From Carposina sasakii (taxonomy: Eukaryota; Arthropoda; Insecta; Lepidoptera; Carposinidae): a DNA stretch of 64,000 nucleotides. Position 1 is the stretch's first letter. Each line of letters starts with the position of its first letter. Under the pieces are notes generated by a model that was given only the letters and a program-made list of their open reading frames with translations, had not been told where the DNA came from and searched no databases. Positions 49,071 through 59,204 of this stretch are shown piece after piece. The stretch spans positions 14,198,001-14,262,000 of the forward strand of contig CP053153.1 in assembly GCA_014607495.2 (NCBI GenBank), written 5' to 3'. Position numbers and translations under genes: made by a program.

Positions 49071-49079
49071 TACTTTATA

Positions 49080-49432
49080 CAGGGTGATTTTTGTTCGTCA
49101 ACGTTCCCGAAAACTACGGAATCTCCTCATCACCACGATCATTTTTCTCCATGGAAGCATACCTGGGAAGTGTCTGGTTTCCAAAATATTAGGGTCCAAA
49201 GTTGAATAAATTGACTGTGTTTTTCTGCATAAATGCACATTGCAAAACACACAAGATTTTTTCACGAGAAATAATTAATATTTGTCTATGAAAAAACTAG
49301 CATAAACACTAGACACTAAATTTCGCCCGATCAAGTAAATTTTTTCCCAGCATTTCTTTTGGCATAAACTTACTTTATTTGATGCATAGAGTACGTACCC
49401 TTCGTTAAGGGTGGCAACGAAAAAACACCCTG
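49080..49432 (-). mobile_element. MITE family B, copy 3 (complete)
   Basis: It runs from CAGGGTGATTTTTGTTCGTC to GGCAACGAAAAAACACCCTG, with TATA on both sides (49076-49079, 49433-49436). The overlapping open frame at 48997-49209 is chimeric LINE-MITE noise. Confidence 0.9.
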
Positions 49433-50534
49433 TATATAGAGCATCGACACCAGAGTACCTAATATTACCAACATAGTATTGAATATTAATTTGGCATTAA
49501 ATTTTTTCATGTCATTTGAAAGATGGAAAAAAAATGGTTTATGTTACAATAGTGTACGAGGACATTTTTACGAGTAGTTGATAAGTTAGTTTAGTTATTC
49601 TTTATTCTAGATTTTTATATTATCATTTTATAAAATTATTAATAAAGAAATGCAAAAAAAATCCAATATTATTATTTGTTTTGGTAAATAAATACGAACG
49701 CACCTACAAAAAATTATCATACAATCTCCATATTCAATGTCTCCAAAAATCTCCGTTTGTAAAAAGTGAACATTCCTCATGCTCGTGACTCGTTCAATAA
49801 ATATTTATACACGAATTAAAATATTACAAGGGAAAAGGTATCGCACCAAGATATGGATTGCAAGCCTTACGAACCTTTTAAGGTTGAGTGATTGGTATTT
49901 AAAAAGAAAATACCAGGAAAAGTAGTACACAAGCTACTTTTTATTGATAAATATTTTACTCTCAAAACCTTCAGAAATCTCCTTTAAAAGTCTGCACATA
50001 GTTGCATGGATTTATACAAAAAAATATAATCTAATAAATCTATCTAAATAAATATAGTCTTTGGTAGATACTAAAATCGTATTTTTGAAAACATTAGGAC
50101 AAACAATGACTTACTTAAGAGGAGGCAGACCTTATTTAGCATCTTTTTGATGAAATATGCTGAAACGGGTGCATGTTTGTTTAATGTGAGACTATTACAC
50201 TATATTCTTAGTACCCTTAACTATGTCATGTAAAGCCAAAAACATGATTTAATGATTTTCGTTCGATAGTTTTGTTTTTTGAAATCGACATGTTTTTTAG
50301 TCATTTTTACTTTTATTTCGGCTATTACATGAGGTAGGCGTTTAAAATAAATTCGGATATCAAGATAATAATGATAGTAAACTTTTGTAAAGCCAAAATT
50401 AAAAAACAATCATAATTGAACACACAATTAATAAAAATCTTTTTGAGACTTACGCCCTTTACTTCTGAGCTCAATCAGTTGTTTAGCGTGCAAGCGATAT
50501 TCTACTCTAATGCTTACTGAAAAGCGTTAAATAG
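49433..50534. other. AT-rich flank, no gene recognised
   Basis: Nothing supported. It lies just upstream of the GC-rich promoter-like stretch. Confidence 0.4.
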
Positions 50535-50665
50535 TAACTTCGTGCCCGCTGACGCTCAGTACCGCGCTGTGCGCCGACGACGTAGGGTCTATGTCGCTTT
50601 CGCCCACGGCAGTGGCATTTTTTATTATCTTGTGGTGTAGGTATTACTCGATTGAGTTCGGACTA
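50535..50665 (+). promoter_or_regulatory. Promoter-like GC-rich stretch of the three-exon gene
   Basis: A local rise in GC (CGTGCCCGCTGACGCTCAGT, ACCGCGCTGTGCGCCGACGA) in AT-rich DNA, with an arthropod initiator-like TCAGT at 50556-50560, lies about 110 nt before the ATG at 50666. No TATA box is evident. The regulatory role is inferred from position and composition. Confidence 0.4.
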
Positions 50666-52739
50666 ATGGGAAATAAAACTAAAAAATATGTTTCCAAAAG
50701 GAAGATGGCTCAACGTTGGAGAGAATTTTCTAAAAAGGGGAGAGAATCAAAGGTGTAAGTAGCTATAATCATAATTAGTAAGTATGTAAAGTTTAGTGCT
50801 GAGAATGCATTTTATAATGGACAGCAGAAAAAACAAAATGTCGAAATTACGGGATAAAATATTTACCCGGGATAAAAAGTATAATGTGTTATTCTGATAC
50901 GTACCTAAGCTAATATAAGGTCTTTCCGAAATTAGTGATTTGCCTTTGACACGAAACTAGGAAAGTAAAAAGAAACAACTTTCACTATGGGGCCAACTCC
51001 GATATAGTGAAAAAAATCAGCTGTTCCATACATTTCAGGATTTTGCGTGATGAAGTAACAAACATACACACTCACACACATACAAACTTTCACCTTTATA
51101 AATTGGTAGAATTCCTTTGAACGATGGCGCTAGTTGCTTTGTTTATCTATGTAAAAGTCTACAAAAGAAATTAGTTCCGAAATCACACACACAGCATGAG
51201 AAGTATTCTATAAGCGCACTGCTTTACACATGAAGCACATACACAAATTTTATATACATTTACGAGTATATGTAGGTAAAATATCTTTCACCCACCTAAG
51301 GAACTTACTTACTACTACAGGTGAGGCATAAATATTGGAATAGGTATGTGGATTAGGTATTTTTCAATACTAGTCGGTACCTAATACAACGTGATTAGGT
51401 CATCATCATCTTCCTGCCCTGTTCCCATTTATTTGGGGTCGGCACAATATGTACTTTTCTTCCATTCATCCCTATTATCCGTCATCTCATGGCTCACTCC
51501 CAGTACACGCATATCCTCCCTCACACAGTCCATCCAACATTTCTTTGGTCTACTTTCTTTTCTTTATATCCATCCACACTCATGCACAAAGCTCTCTGTA
51601 AAATATGCCTTACATCCCGTCGCTTTACATCATAGACTCATAATATAGCTTTACATGCCCGTACCAAGACAGACGGTTACTTCGTAACTTGTCTGTGATC
51701 GGCGCAACTTTCAAACTTCCTCTTATATACACATTTCTTATTTTATCCATTCTTGTAACTCCACACATCCATCTCAACATTCTCATCTTGCTTACATGGA
51801 ATTGATTTTTATCCTTCTTTACGGCCCAGCATTCAGATACAAGACGACATTAGGTATTAGGTATCGCATAAAATATCATCTTACTATGAGAAATCAACCG
51901 TAAGGCATAGACTATAAGTTTCAATTTTATTATTTAGCAAAAATACTACAATATCATTAGAATATGAAGGTAATTTTCACCATTTCTAACAAGTTTATAA
52001 TAGCCTAGCGGTTACATCGGCGGAGTCGAAAACTAGATACTCCTGGTTCGTATCCGGGTAAAGACAAGACTTTTTTTTTCCTTTTTTTTTTTACAAAATA
52101 AAAATCCTTTATTTAAACAAAATATTTGACACAAACTAAAAACAATTTAACTAAATATTAAAAATTTAACCTAATATAAAAAATGCATTTCGCTATTATA
52201 ACGATATTTTCTATTTCCACAACTATTCTTTTTACGTAGGTATTTATTAGATAATGGATCATTCACCGAAAACCGATACTAAATATTCACCGAATAAAGA
52301 TTCTACGTATTTATCTAATACGTAATGGATCACAGTAATGGAACGGCCATATTGCATAAATATTAGTATGTATTAGGTCGAACAGGTACGATTTTTACCT
52401 AATCCGACCCATCTTTACTTACTACGTAGCATCTTCGGCAGCAGTTCCTTCTACAATATTTTGTTTATAGAATTCAAACAAATTGTGCCGAACAAAAAGT
52501 CCTGGAGTCGCCCGTCAAAGTTTATACCGAACTAATACCACCTGTAATGTTTGAAGAAAAGTGAGTGAGAACCTACCTACCTGCTATAATTTTGTTGTTT
52601 TTGCTCACTTGTTTTCACTTTTGGCTACTGAAACTTTTTTGATATTTTTAAACTCATTTCATATTTTAGCTCTCCGATTGACAGTTTGATGGTAACAGAT
52701 GAGGTGGAGCATAGAACAGAAGGTATTTTACTGTATAAG
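50666..52739 (+). CDS. Three-exon candidate host gene, unknown product
   Basis: Three exons fit together. Exon 1 is 50666-50754, from ATG to the donor GTAAGT. Exon 2 is 52471-52560, after the acceptor TTTGTTTATAG and before the donor GTGAGT. Exon 3 is 52670-52739, after CATATTTTAG and before GTAAAT. Exons 1 and 2 both end in phase 2 and each next exon begins with the one base needed. The joined frame is open for 83 codons. It begins MGNKTKKYVSKRKMAQRWRE, a very basic likely nuclear segment. It continues IQTNCAEQKVLESPVKVYTE, then LIPPVMFEENSPIDSL, and ends EVEHRTEGILLYK. Intron 1 (1,716 nt) holds a Helitron fragment, a LINE fragment and a SINE. The gene must continue, but a LINE starts 331 nt after exon 3. 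The family is not recognised and no function is claimed. Confidence 0.6.
50818..50880 (-). mobile_element. Helitron fragment in intron 1
   Basis: CAGCAGAAAAAACAAAATGT and GGGATAAAATATTTACCCGG match the interior near the 3' end of 46429-46653, inverted. Both ends are missing. Confidence 0.6.
51394..51850 (-). pseudogene. RTE-like LINE fragment in intron 1 (C-terminus)
   Basis: On the minus strand the sequence encodes a typical LINE C-terminal domain: RMLRWMCGVTRMDKIRNVYI, RGSLKVAPITDKLRSNRLSW and YGHV, then VREDMRV in a shifted frame, ending near a TGATGATGA tail (51401-51411). The start is truncated and frameshifts are present. The plus-strand open frame at 51391-51648 is its shadow. Confidence 0.75.
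51999..52092 (+). mobile_element. Short tRNA-derived SINE or tRNA pseudogene in intron 1
   Basis: ATAGCCTAGCGGTTACAT gives an A box and CTGGTTCGTATCCGGG a B box, followed by a T-rich run at 52071-52092. No seven-base acceptor stem forms, so it is not a functional tRNA gene. A pyrimidine run right after the head is usual for Pol III termination. Confidence 0.6.
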
Positions 52740-53056
52740 GTAAATAGTACATATATATTTCTTGGGGAGTGTAGAGGATTAGTAAGAAAAATCATTTAAT
52801 TTAATTGTATAGTATTTAAACGCACATCAAATAAAATGATTATTTATAGTCACAAATAATTGGAATTCGTATCAAAATTACTGACTGCACAGCAAAATCC
52901 TCAAATGAGAATATTGCTAATCAAACTGCAATTTATATTTGTGGCATACGCATACCGCTATTTATCTTTAAATAAAGTTTTTTTTATTTATGCACAGCTA
53001 ATATTGCGAATGCACATTATACATACCTGTTAACCCTTTATTTTTAAAAAACACCT

Positions 53057-53069
53057 ACTATTTATATTT
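53057..53069 (+). repeat. Left target-site duplication of the LINE
   Basis: ACTATTTATATTT here is repeated at 56475-56487, directly after the LINE tail. A preceding T also matches, so the duplication is 13-14 bp. Confidence 0.85.
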
Positions 53070-53121
53070 TGCCACCACTACCCTACAGAAAAAAATACAA
53101 ATCCTTAAAAACAAAAAGAAG

Positions 53122-53349
53122 ATGAAACCGAACACTTATATTACTCACGACTTACCAAAAGCAACTCTTCAGGAAAAAAACTATAAAAAGAATAAGAAAG
53201 ATAGTGAAAAAAGGAAAAGATCAGAAACCCCAAGTCCTAACAGCAAGGACCCGAAACAAAATATTGCTAAAGTGCTAAGAAAAGATGCATTTCAACTCAT
53301 GCGCGAGACTTCATATTCATTGTCCGAGAAGAACACCTACAGAACCTAA
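53122..53349 (+). CDS. N-terminal part of the LINE protein, first frame
   Basis: The frame opens at ATG 53122 and reads KPNTYITHDLPKATLQEKNY, then a Lys/Arg-rich stretch (KKNKKDSEKRKRSETPSP), then KQNIAKVLRKDAFQLMRE. After about 53306 its sense appears to continue in the third frame (DFIFIVREEHLQNL ... QNKQHVSLYGWSPRE, about 53307-53448) and then in the frame of the large ORF. Each step equals the loss of one base, so the ancestral protein probably started here. The basic stretch could bind RNA. Alternatively part of this is a spliced host exon, because the same frame extends back to 53089. Confidence 0.55.
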   Translation: MKPNTYITHDLPKATLQEKNYKKNKKDSEKRKRSETPSPNSKDPKQNIAKVLRKDAFQLMRETSYSLSEKNTYRT

Positions 53350-56293
53350 CAACGGAATACCCAGAACCGGACACATACAAGCATTACCACAACATCTTGT
53401 TACAGAACAAGCAACATGTCTCCCTGTACGGCTGGTCCCCGCGGGAGAGCAAGACCAAAACCCTCCAACCAAAACCAAAATATATATTGCAACACTAAAT
53501 ACAAGAACCCTAAGAACCCACGAAAGCTTACTGGAATTGGAAAAGGCTCTAGAAAACATAAACCACGACATTCTAGGCATAAGTGAAATGAGAAGACTAG
53601 ATGAGAAGATTGTGGAGTATGGTAATTACATCCTATATCAAAAAGGAACAACGGCAGGCCAACATGGAGTAGGATTTCTGATCAAAAAATCCCTAAATCA
53701 TTGGATACAAGAATTGATAGGAATTTCTGACAGACTAGCAATACTCAACATCCAACTACCAGGGTACAAAAAGCCTTGGATAATAATACAGGTGTATGCA
53801 CCTACCGAACAGGCCAGTGGAGACGAGATTGATGACCTATATAAGAACCTGTCAGGGATAGTAAGTACATACCATAATAACCACATTATAGTGATGGGTG
53901 ATTTCAATGCCCAAGTTGGTGTCAGGGAAAGTGGTGAAGAAACAATTTTAGGAAAATATGGACATGGAAAAAGAAGTGCTAATGGAGCCAAACTGATCAA
54001 TTTTCTACAAGAGAACAATTTATGTCTGCTTAATTCAGTCTTCAAGAAACAACCGAAAACGAAATGGACCTGGCAATCTCCTGATGGTAGATACAAAAAT
54101 GAAATTGATTTCATTCTAACAAATAGGGTAAAGTACTTCAACGACACACATGTCATACAAAATTTGAACTTCAACACCAACCATCGGATGGTCCGCTGCT
54201 GTCTAAACATGTATCCACCTAAGAAATCAAGAAAAACCATAGAAAACTTCACAGCTTTGACAACGGAACAGTATAGCACAAATATTGATTCAGTCACCTT
54301 CAAGTCACTGCAAGAGGTAGCCAACTCTAACAGGAATGTTCTGGACAAATATGACTACCTAGATCAGAAACTATCCCAACTGAAGATAACTACTGCTGAT
54401 AAACGAACAAAGAAATTTAGTGAAAAAACATTAGAACTTTTGGAAGAAAGAAAAAGAATAATGTCAGATAAACTAAATAGTAAAGCAAACCACAAAAAAA
54501 TATCAGACCTGAGTAAACAGATACGAGAAAACATAAGGAAAGACAGGAAAACCAAAAGACTAAAAAAATTGGAAGAAGAAATACAAAAGTCTGGTGGTTC
54601 AAAAAAAGCGTATAAAGAACTAAGAGAATTTGGCAAAGAATGGATCTCAAAACTCAGTACTAAACAATCAAAGCAAGTAACCAAACGCAAGGAAATCCAC
54701 AAACTCGCTACCGACTACTACAAAACTCTCTACTCTGATATAGACCAAATACAAATAACAGAGAACCAAGAGAAAAAAAAAGTAGAGATACCACCTATAC
54801 TTCTTGCAGAGGTACAGAAAGCCATCAACTCACAAAAACTGGAAAGATCCCCAGGTCCTGATAACATACCCAATGAGCTGATGAGGGGCACAGTTAAGGA
54901 GATTAGTCCAATTTTAACACAGATATTCAATGAAATACTAAAGACAGGTGTCATTCCAAATCAGTGGAGAGAATCATATATCATCCTCCTTCACAAAAAA
55001 GGAGCAAGAGAGGACATTACGAACTATAGGCCGATCAGTTTAATATCAAACATCTACAAAGTTTTTGCAAAAGTAATACTAGAAAGAATAACAAAAGTGT
55101 TAGACGAAAATCAACCTATAGAACAGGCAGGATTCAGGAAGAACTACAGTACAATCGATCATATTCACACTATTAAACAAATCGTGGAAAAATACAATGA
55201 ATATCAAAAGCCCTTATACATAGCCTTCATCGATTATTCTAAAGCATTTGACAGTCTCAACCATAACTATATCTGGTTGAGTCTAGAACAGCAAGGTATA
55301 GAATACACTTACATAAACATAATTAAAAATATCTATAGCAAAAGTAACAGCCGCATTAAACTGGAACTAAAGGGTGACCCATTTCCTATCAACCGAGGTG
55401 TGAGGCAAGGAGACCCATTGTCTCCCAAGCTGTTCAGTGCTGTACTAGAAAACATATTCAGAAACTTAGACTGGGACAATTATGGCCTCAACATAAATGG
55501 AAAACGCTTGAGTCATATGAGATTTGCTGATGACCTTATTTTGCTCGAGGAATGTCCCAAGAAGCTACAAGACATGGTAAAAACCCTTGCAGCCAAGAGT
55601 AAAGAAGTGGGTCTCGAAATGAATATGGACAAAACAAAAATGATGACTAACTCCACAGAGTTAAACATAGAAATAGATGGACGTAAATTTGAGTATGTAG
55701 AGGAGTATGTCTATTTGGGACAAATTATAGCCCCCAGTGATCTGATGTCAAAGGAAATAAATAAGAGAATAGCTAGTGGCTGGAGAAAATATTGGTCTCT
55801 AAAAGAAATAATGAAGAGTAAGGAATTAAACATACATATCAAAAAGAAAACCTTCAACACTTGCATACTTCCTTGCATAACATATGGATGTGAGACCTGG
55901 TCGCTTACCGAAAAACATAGGGAACAACTTGCAAAATGTCAACGTGCAATGGAGAGAAGTATGTTAGGTCTAAGACTCGGCGATAAAATTCCTAATGCAG
56001 AAATTAGAAAAAGAACGAAAGTGATTGACATACTCACCCGCATTGATCACCAAAAATGGAGTTGGACTGGACACATGCTGCGTTGCAAATTTGAAAAGTG
56101 GAGTCAGAGAGTCACTCTATGGTACCCAAGAGATGGTCACAGAAAGCAGGGACGTCCAGCACTGAGATGGGAAGATGAAATCCGCTTAACTTTGGGGCCT
56201 TATTGGACAAGGGTTGCTGCTGATAGAGCTCAATGGAGAGAGTTGGAGGAGGCCTACGCCGAAAGGCACATCAAACTAAGAGACATACTATAA
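53285..56293 (+). CDS. LINE endonuclease-reverse transcriptase (RTE type)
   Basis: This 1,002-residue frame has both enzymes needed for target-primed reverse transcription. The AP-like endonuclease spans about residues 66-305, with LNTRT (71-75), the catalytic Glu in SEMR (E101), VYAPT (170-174), GDFN (205-208), IDFIL (274-278) and NH (299-300). A Lys-rich coiled linker follows (about 370-470). The reverse transcriptase spans about 500-800: SPGPDNIPNE (522-531), FIDYSKAFD (648-656), GVRQGDPLSP (705-714) and catalytic FADD (747-750). The C-terminal part (YGCETWSLT onward) is typical of RTE/craniofacial-development-protein-2-like copies. No RNase H is present. All catalytic residues are intact. 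The first about 55 residues are probably out of the ancestral frame, so the true protein likely began upstream. Confidence 0.9.
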   Translation: MHFNSCARLHIHCPRRTPTEPNNGIPRTGHIQALPQHLVTEQATCLPVRLVPAGEQDQNPPTKTKIYIATLNTRTLRTHESLLELEKALENINHDILGISEMRRLDEKIVEYGNYILYQKGTTAGQHGVGFLIKKSLNHWIQELIGISDRLAILNIQLPGYKKPWIIIQVYAPTEQASGDEIDDLYKNLSGIVSTYHNNHIIVMGDFNAQVGVRESGEETILGKYGHGKRSANGAKLINFLQENNLCLLNSVFKKQPKTKWTWQSPDGRYKNEIDFILTNRVKYFNDTHVIQNLNFNTNHRMVRCCLNMYPPKKSRKTIENFTALTTEQYSTNIDSVTFKSLQEVANSNRNVLDKYDYLDQKLSQLKITTADKRTKKFSEKTLELLEERKRIMSDKLNSKANHKKISDLSKQIRENIRKDRKTKRLKKLEEEIQKSGGSKKAYKELREFGKEWISKLSTKQSKQVTKRKEIHKLATDYYKTLYSDIDQIQITENQEKKKVEIPPILLAEVQKAINSQKLERSPGPDNIPNELMRGTVKEISPILTQIFNEILKTGVIPNQWRESYIILLHKKGAREDITNYRPISLISNIYKVFAKVILERITKVLDENQPIEQAGFRKNYSTIDHIHTIKQIVEKYNEYQKPLYIAFIDYSKAFDSLNHNYIWLSLEQQGIEYTYINIIKNIYSKSNSRIKLELKGDPFPINRGVRQGDPLSPKLFSAVLENIFRNLDWDNYGLNINGKRLSHMRFADDLILLEECPKKLQDMVKTLAAKSKEVGLEMNMDKTKMMTNSTELNIEIDGRKFEYVEEYVYLGQIIAPSDLMSKEINKRIASGWRKYWSLKEIMKSKELNIHIKKKTFNTCILPCITYGCETWSLTEKHREQLAKCQRAMERSMLGLRLGDKIPNAEIRKRTKVIDILTRIDHQKWSWTGHMLRCKFEKWSQRVTLWYPRDGHRKQGRPALRWEDEIRLTLGPYWTRVAADRAQWRELEEAYAERHIKLRDIL

Positions 56294-56450
56294 CGGGGAA
56301 GGCATGAAAATAATATGGACAGATATAATTAAAATATATATTTATAACTGACATATACCTATACATTACAATTTTAATATTAATTTATAATAATTTGATT
56401 GCAATCCTAATATGTATTTTACTTGTAATTTTGTTTGAAATAAATGGCTA

Positions 56451-56475
56451 TTTTATTTTATTTTATTTTATTTTA
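56451..56475 (+). repeat. LINE tail (TTTTA)5
   Basis: Five exact TTTTA units end the LINE. The last A overlaps the first base of the right target duplication (56475-56487). Confidence 0.9.
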
Positions 56476-56487
56476 CTATTTATATTT

Positions 56488-58129
56488 AACATACAGCAAT
56501 TTACCTAAATGAAACGGCATTTTTTTACATAATCATCTTAATATTAAAATTTGTTAAGTTACTACTTGTAACATTTTAACATATTGACTCACCTAAAAGC
56601 CTTTTTAAAAGCGATCTACATGAGTAAATTGGTCCCATTTCACATATGTATCGGATACTATTTTTTGTGATATATAAAATAAATCTTTGATATCTACCAT
56701 TAATTCGTTTTATTCAAAACTTCCTAATACTTGTTGCATTGGATGAATTTCATACATAAATGTAACTATGATGCAGGTAATGTGTTCTATTGTATGAATG
56801 ATTTTTTAACATACCTATATTACTTATTAATAAATTAATTAATTTAATTTAATTGTATTTTGCAAACAAAAATAAAATAAACATTACATTGAAATCAATT
56901 ATAATACGACTCTATGGGTTTTTATGTTCTCTGCGTTTGACCTAGCGTTGACCCGCCTGCTCGAAAGCGCGCGAATTTCGAATTTTAACACTACGCAGAT
57001 CTTAACGCGTATCCTTGCATTGCGGGTGGCGGGGTATGTGGGCGGAGCAACCGTGGGACTTTTATTTGACTGCTGGCTCTTAATAGTTATCTTAAATTAT
57101 TTTTTTATGCTAAAGTTAACCCAATCCATTAAATTAATAGAAAACCTTGGTTTTTCAAACATTATCATAATTTTAAGTAGGGCTCCCCTTAAGTTACCGT
57201 GTCTGCCCTTCCGTCCGTCCGTATGGATTTACATAGTACACGGTATGGTGTTGTTACATAGTATATGCTGTATCTATTTGTGGTAGCATAAAAATAAAAT
57301 GTAATACCTAAACCCTCGATTAATAAGGAGTTAATTTAAAAAATATGCAGTTTAAAAAACAAACTTCGTTAAAATATTTAGATATTTTTTTTACTCCTTG
57401 TTATATACCTCTCTATACTCGTGGTAGTTAGTAAAATATTTTTATAGCACTTTATACAAATTGCCAATTAGCCTAGAATTGCTACTTTTTAAGTACAATA
57501 CGAGCACATTGTTTTAACTTATGGGACACACCTTTTTATATCCAGTCTTAAAGTAGGCCAACATGAAAAAGTAGACTTTGAAATATTTTCCCAAAAAACC
57601 AGCTTTCTTCAATTCCAGGAATCATACATTTATTTTACATACATACATATATCCAAAAATGGCCACCAAAATTACCAAATCATTTGCGAAAGTGGTACGA
57701 TCGATCATTTGGAGTAAACCTTTAAAAAGTGGACATGTCGGATACAACTTTACGCTCCCTGAGTTCCGTAACCATTTATTTATAAGTCGCAATATTTTTT
57801 TAATAAAACTTCAAGTTTGGTCACAACGCTCTCCTGAAAATAATATAACGACACAATAACCTATACCCATAGTTTTCTTTGGCCATTTTTTGTTAGATAT
57901 ACATTTCATGTTTCTTGGTAGAAATTACACAACCATAGTATGTTTAAGTGGCATGTCAAATATCCAGACAGACAAACAACATGTGTAAAAATATCATACA
58001 GATCTCTACTCCGAAATGTTTTTAACGAATTTTTGTTATTAATATATAGAGAGATTTTAATTAAAACCGTCAATCAATCAAGTGAGTCGAGGTGGTGGTA
58101 ATCAGTTTTGTTGCCAATTAAGTTGCGTG
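56488..58129. other. Sequence between LINE and Tigger, no gene supported
   Basis: A GC-richer patch at 56936-57060 (CGAAAGCGCGCGAATTTCGA, GCGGGTGGCGGGG, GGGCGGAGC) could be regulatory, but no transcript is evident. The open frames at 56924-57286 and 57578-57859 start at non-ATG codons or lack motifs. Removing the LINE would leave AACATACAG followed by CAATTTACCTAA, a possible acceptor with an early stop. Confidence 0.4.
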
Positions 58130-58131
58130 TA

Positions 58132-58155
58132 AGGTACCTGCGGCAAATAAGGCCC
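58132..58155 (+). repeat. Left terminal inverted repeat
   Basis: The 24 bases match the complement of 61246-61269 exactly. The outer base follows TA. Confidence 0.95.
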
Positions 58156-58315
58156 ACCTAATTTTAAAACCAAATAACTCAGAAATTATTGTAAAAAAAT
58201 TAAAGAAGTCTAGTTCATATGAATGTTTATTTATTTGCGATTAAAATAAAAGGTTAATAGTAATACAAAAATCAGTATGGAAAGAAACATAACCATTTTT
58301 AAAAACACTTACCGT

Positions 58316-58502
58316 GGGCCTTATTAAACTACCATAGTAAATTAAGGCCCGAAAATAATTTTTTATTTTCTTATGAAATAATCAACTAAACATAATGTTT
58401 ATGGCACTTTTCAGCTAATAGAACAAATAAAAATGTTTTCTTCACATAATCATAAGAGATAATAACAATGGGCCTTTTTATCCCCCAGGGGGTAATAAGG
58501 CC
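58316..58502. promoter_or_regulatory. Left subterminal GGGCCTTATT motif cluster
   Basis: GGGCCTTATT (58316-58325), TTAAGGCCC (58342-58350), GGGCCTTTTTAT (58470-58481) and AATAAGGCC (58494-58502) echo the inner part of the terminal repeat (AATAAGGCCC). Such arrays are typical transposase-binding sites; that role is inferred. Confidence 0.55.
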
Positions 58503-58604
58503 ACTGATTAAGTTATCACAACATTTCTTATACTAAGACTAGTAATAACATATTCTAAATCAGACTTTTGATTAGGAACTGTTGGAATTAAATTAGTTTA
58601 GAAG

Positions 58605-59204
58605 TTATCGTACTTCAACCACTAAGAATTTACCATTATACACACAAATATTTAGGAAAAAATAGGTACTCCTTTGGGAACTATACTTATTCATCACAGT
58701 TTTGACAGTAAAAAAATCTTTATCATTTTTGGTTAGCCCTAGGCATTCTTCGTGGTACCATATTCTGCATTTAACACACTGTCTCATATCAGACACACGA
58801 TTTTCATTGCAAGCTGGGCAGAACCAAGATTCCTCTACCGATAGATTGCTCCTTTTTCTTTTATCCCCTTTAGATCGTTTCTTTTTTTCATTTTCTGTCT
58901 TCTTCTCTGATTTTTTGGGTTTTCTTTTCTTTGTCAACTTATTTTCTTTCAATGTTTCTTGTTCCTTAAACAGATCTTTGGTGACTCGTTGGCCTTTATA
59001 ATTGATAGCTTTTCTCCTAGGTTTATTCTTTGTCACAGCGTAGTTTAGCGTTGGCAGTAGTTCTTGAAAAGGAGACCTAAATTTATTGTCTTTGATGTTC
59101 GCCAAAGGTACGTTGTCATCAGAACCAAAATCATCGCTGTCTTCGATATTTTCTTCAGAACCATATATATTATCCATGGCCAGTGATGATTTGTTTAATG
59201 CCAT
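58605..59204 (-). CDS. Tigger transposase C-terminal part with PHD finger (frame changed)
   Basis: This 199-codon frame starts inside the end of the DDE frame. It has an acidic segment (SEENIEDSDDFGSDD, about residues 16-30), a long Lys-rich stretch (about 74-118) and a PHD-type zinc finger: C129, C132, C143, C146, H151 and C154 (CPAC, CVKC, WYHEEC). The last two cysteines are missing in this frame. They appear as FYCQNCDE followed by a stop at 58687 if the frame shifts at the run of seven T in coding sense (58710-58716). So the reading frame past about 58710 is not original. PHD fingers bind histone H3 tails; a chromatin-targeting role for the transposase is inference. Confidence 0.75.
   Translation of the reverse strand: MALNKSSLAMDNIYGSEENIEDSDDFGSDDNVPLANIKDNKFRSPFQELLPTLNYAVTKNKPRRKAINYKGQRVTKDLFKEQETLKENKLTKKRKPKKSEKKTENEKKKRSKGDKRKRSNLSVEESWFCPACNENRVSDMRQCVKCRIWYHEECLGLTKNDKDFFTVKTVMNKYSSQRSTYFFLNICVYNGKFLVVEVR

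Larger units (their letters stand above)
53070..56474 (+). mobile_element. Full-length RTE-clade LINE
   Basis: The element begins right after the left duplication (TGCCACCACTACCCTACAG) and ends in (TTTTA)5 at 56451-56475, followed by the right duplication. The AATAAA in GAAATAAATGG (56439-56444) lies just before the tail. It is about 3.4 kb with a single endonuclease-reverse transcriptase protein, typical for RTE. The tail, exact duplication and 1,002-codon frame suggest a fairly recent insertion, though the N-terminal region has two frame changes. Confidence 0.85.

Noticed and set aside
51391..51648. 85-codon plus-strand open frame rich in Ser, Leu and His
   Set aside because: The minus strand clearly encodes a LINE C-terminus here, so the plus frame is its complement.
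51999..52070. Possible functional tRNA gene
   Set aside because: A and B boxes are present but no acceptor stem pairs and the anticodon arm is not well formed. A SINE head fits better.
53317..54954. Minus-strand open frames opposite the LINE, up to 216 codons
   Set aside because: They are antisense shadows of the LINE coding frame and have no motifs of their own.
56924..57286. 120-codon plus-strand open frame over a GC-richer patch
   Set aside because: The start is TTG-type or internal and the second half is hydrophobic low-complexity sequence. No domain was recognised, so I keep only the note on composition.
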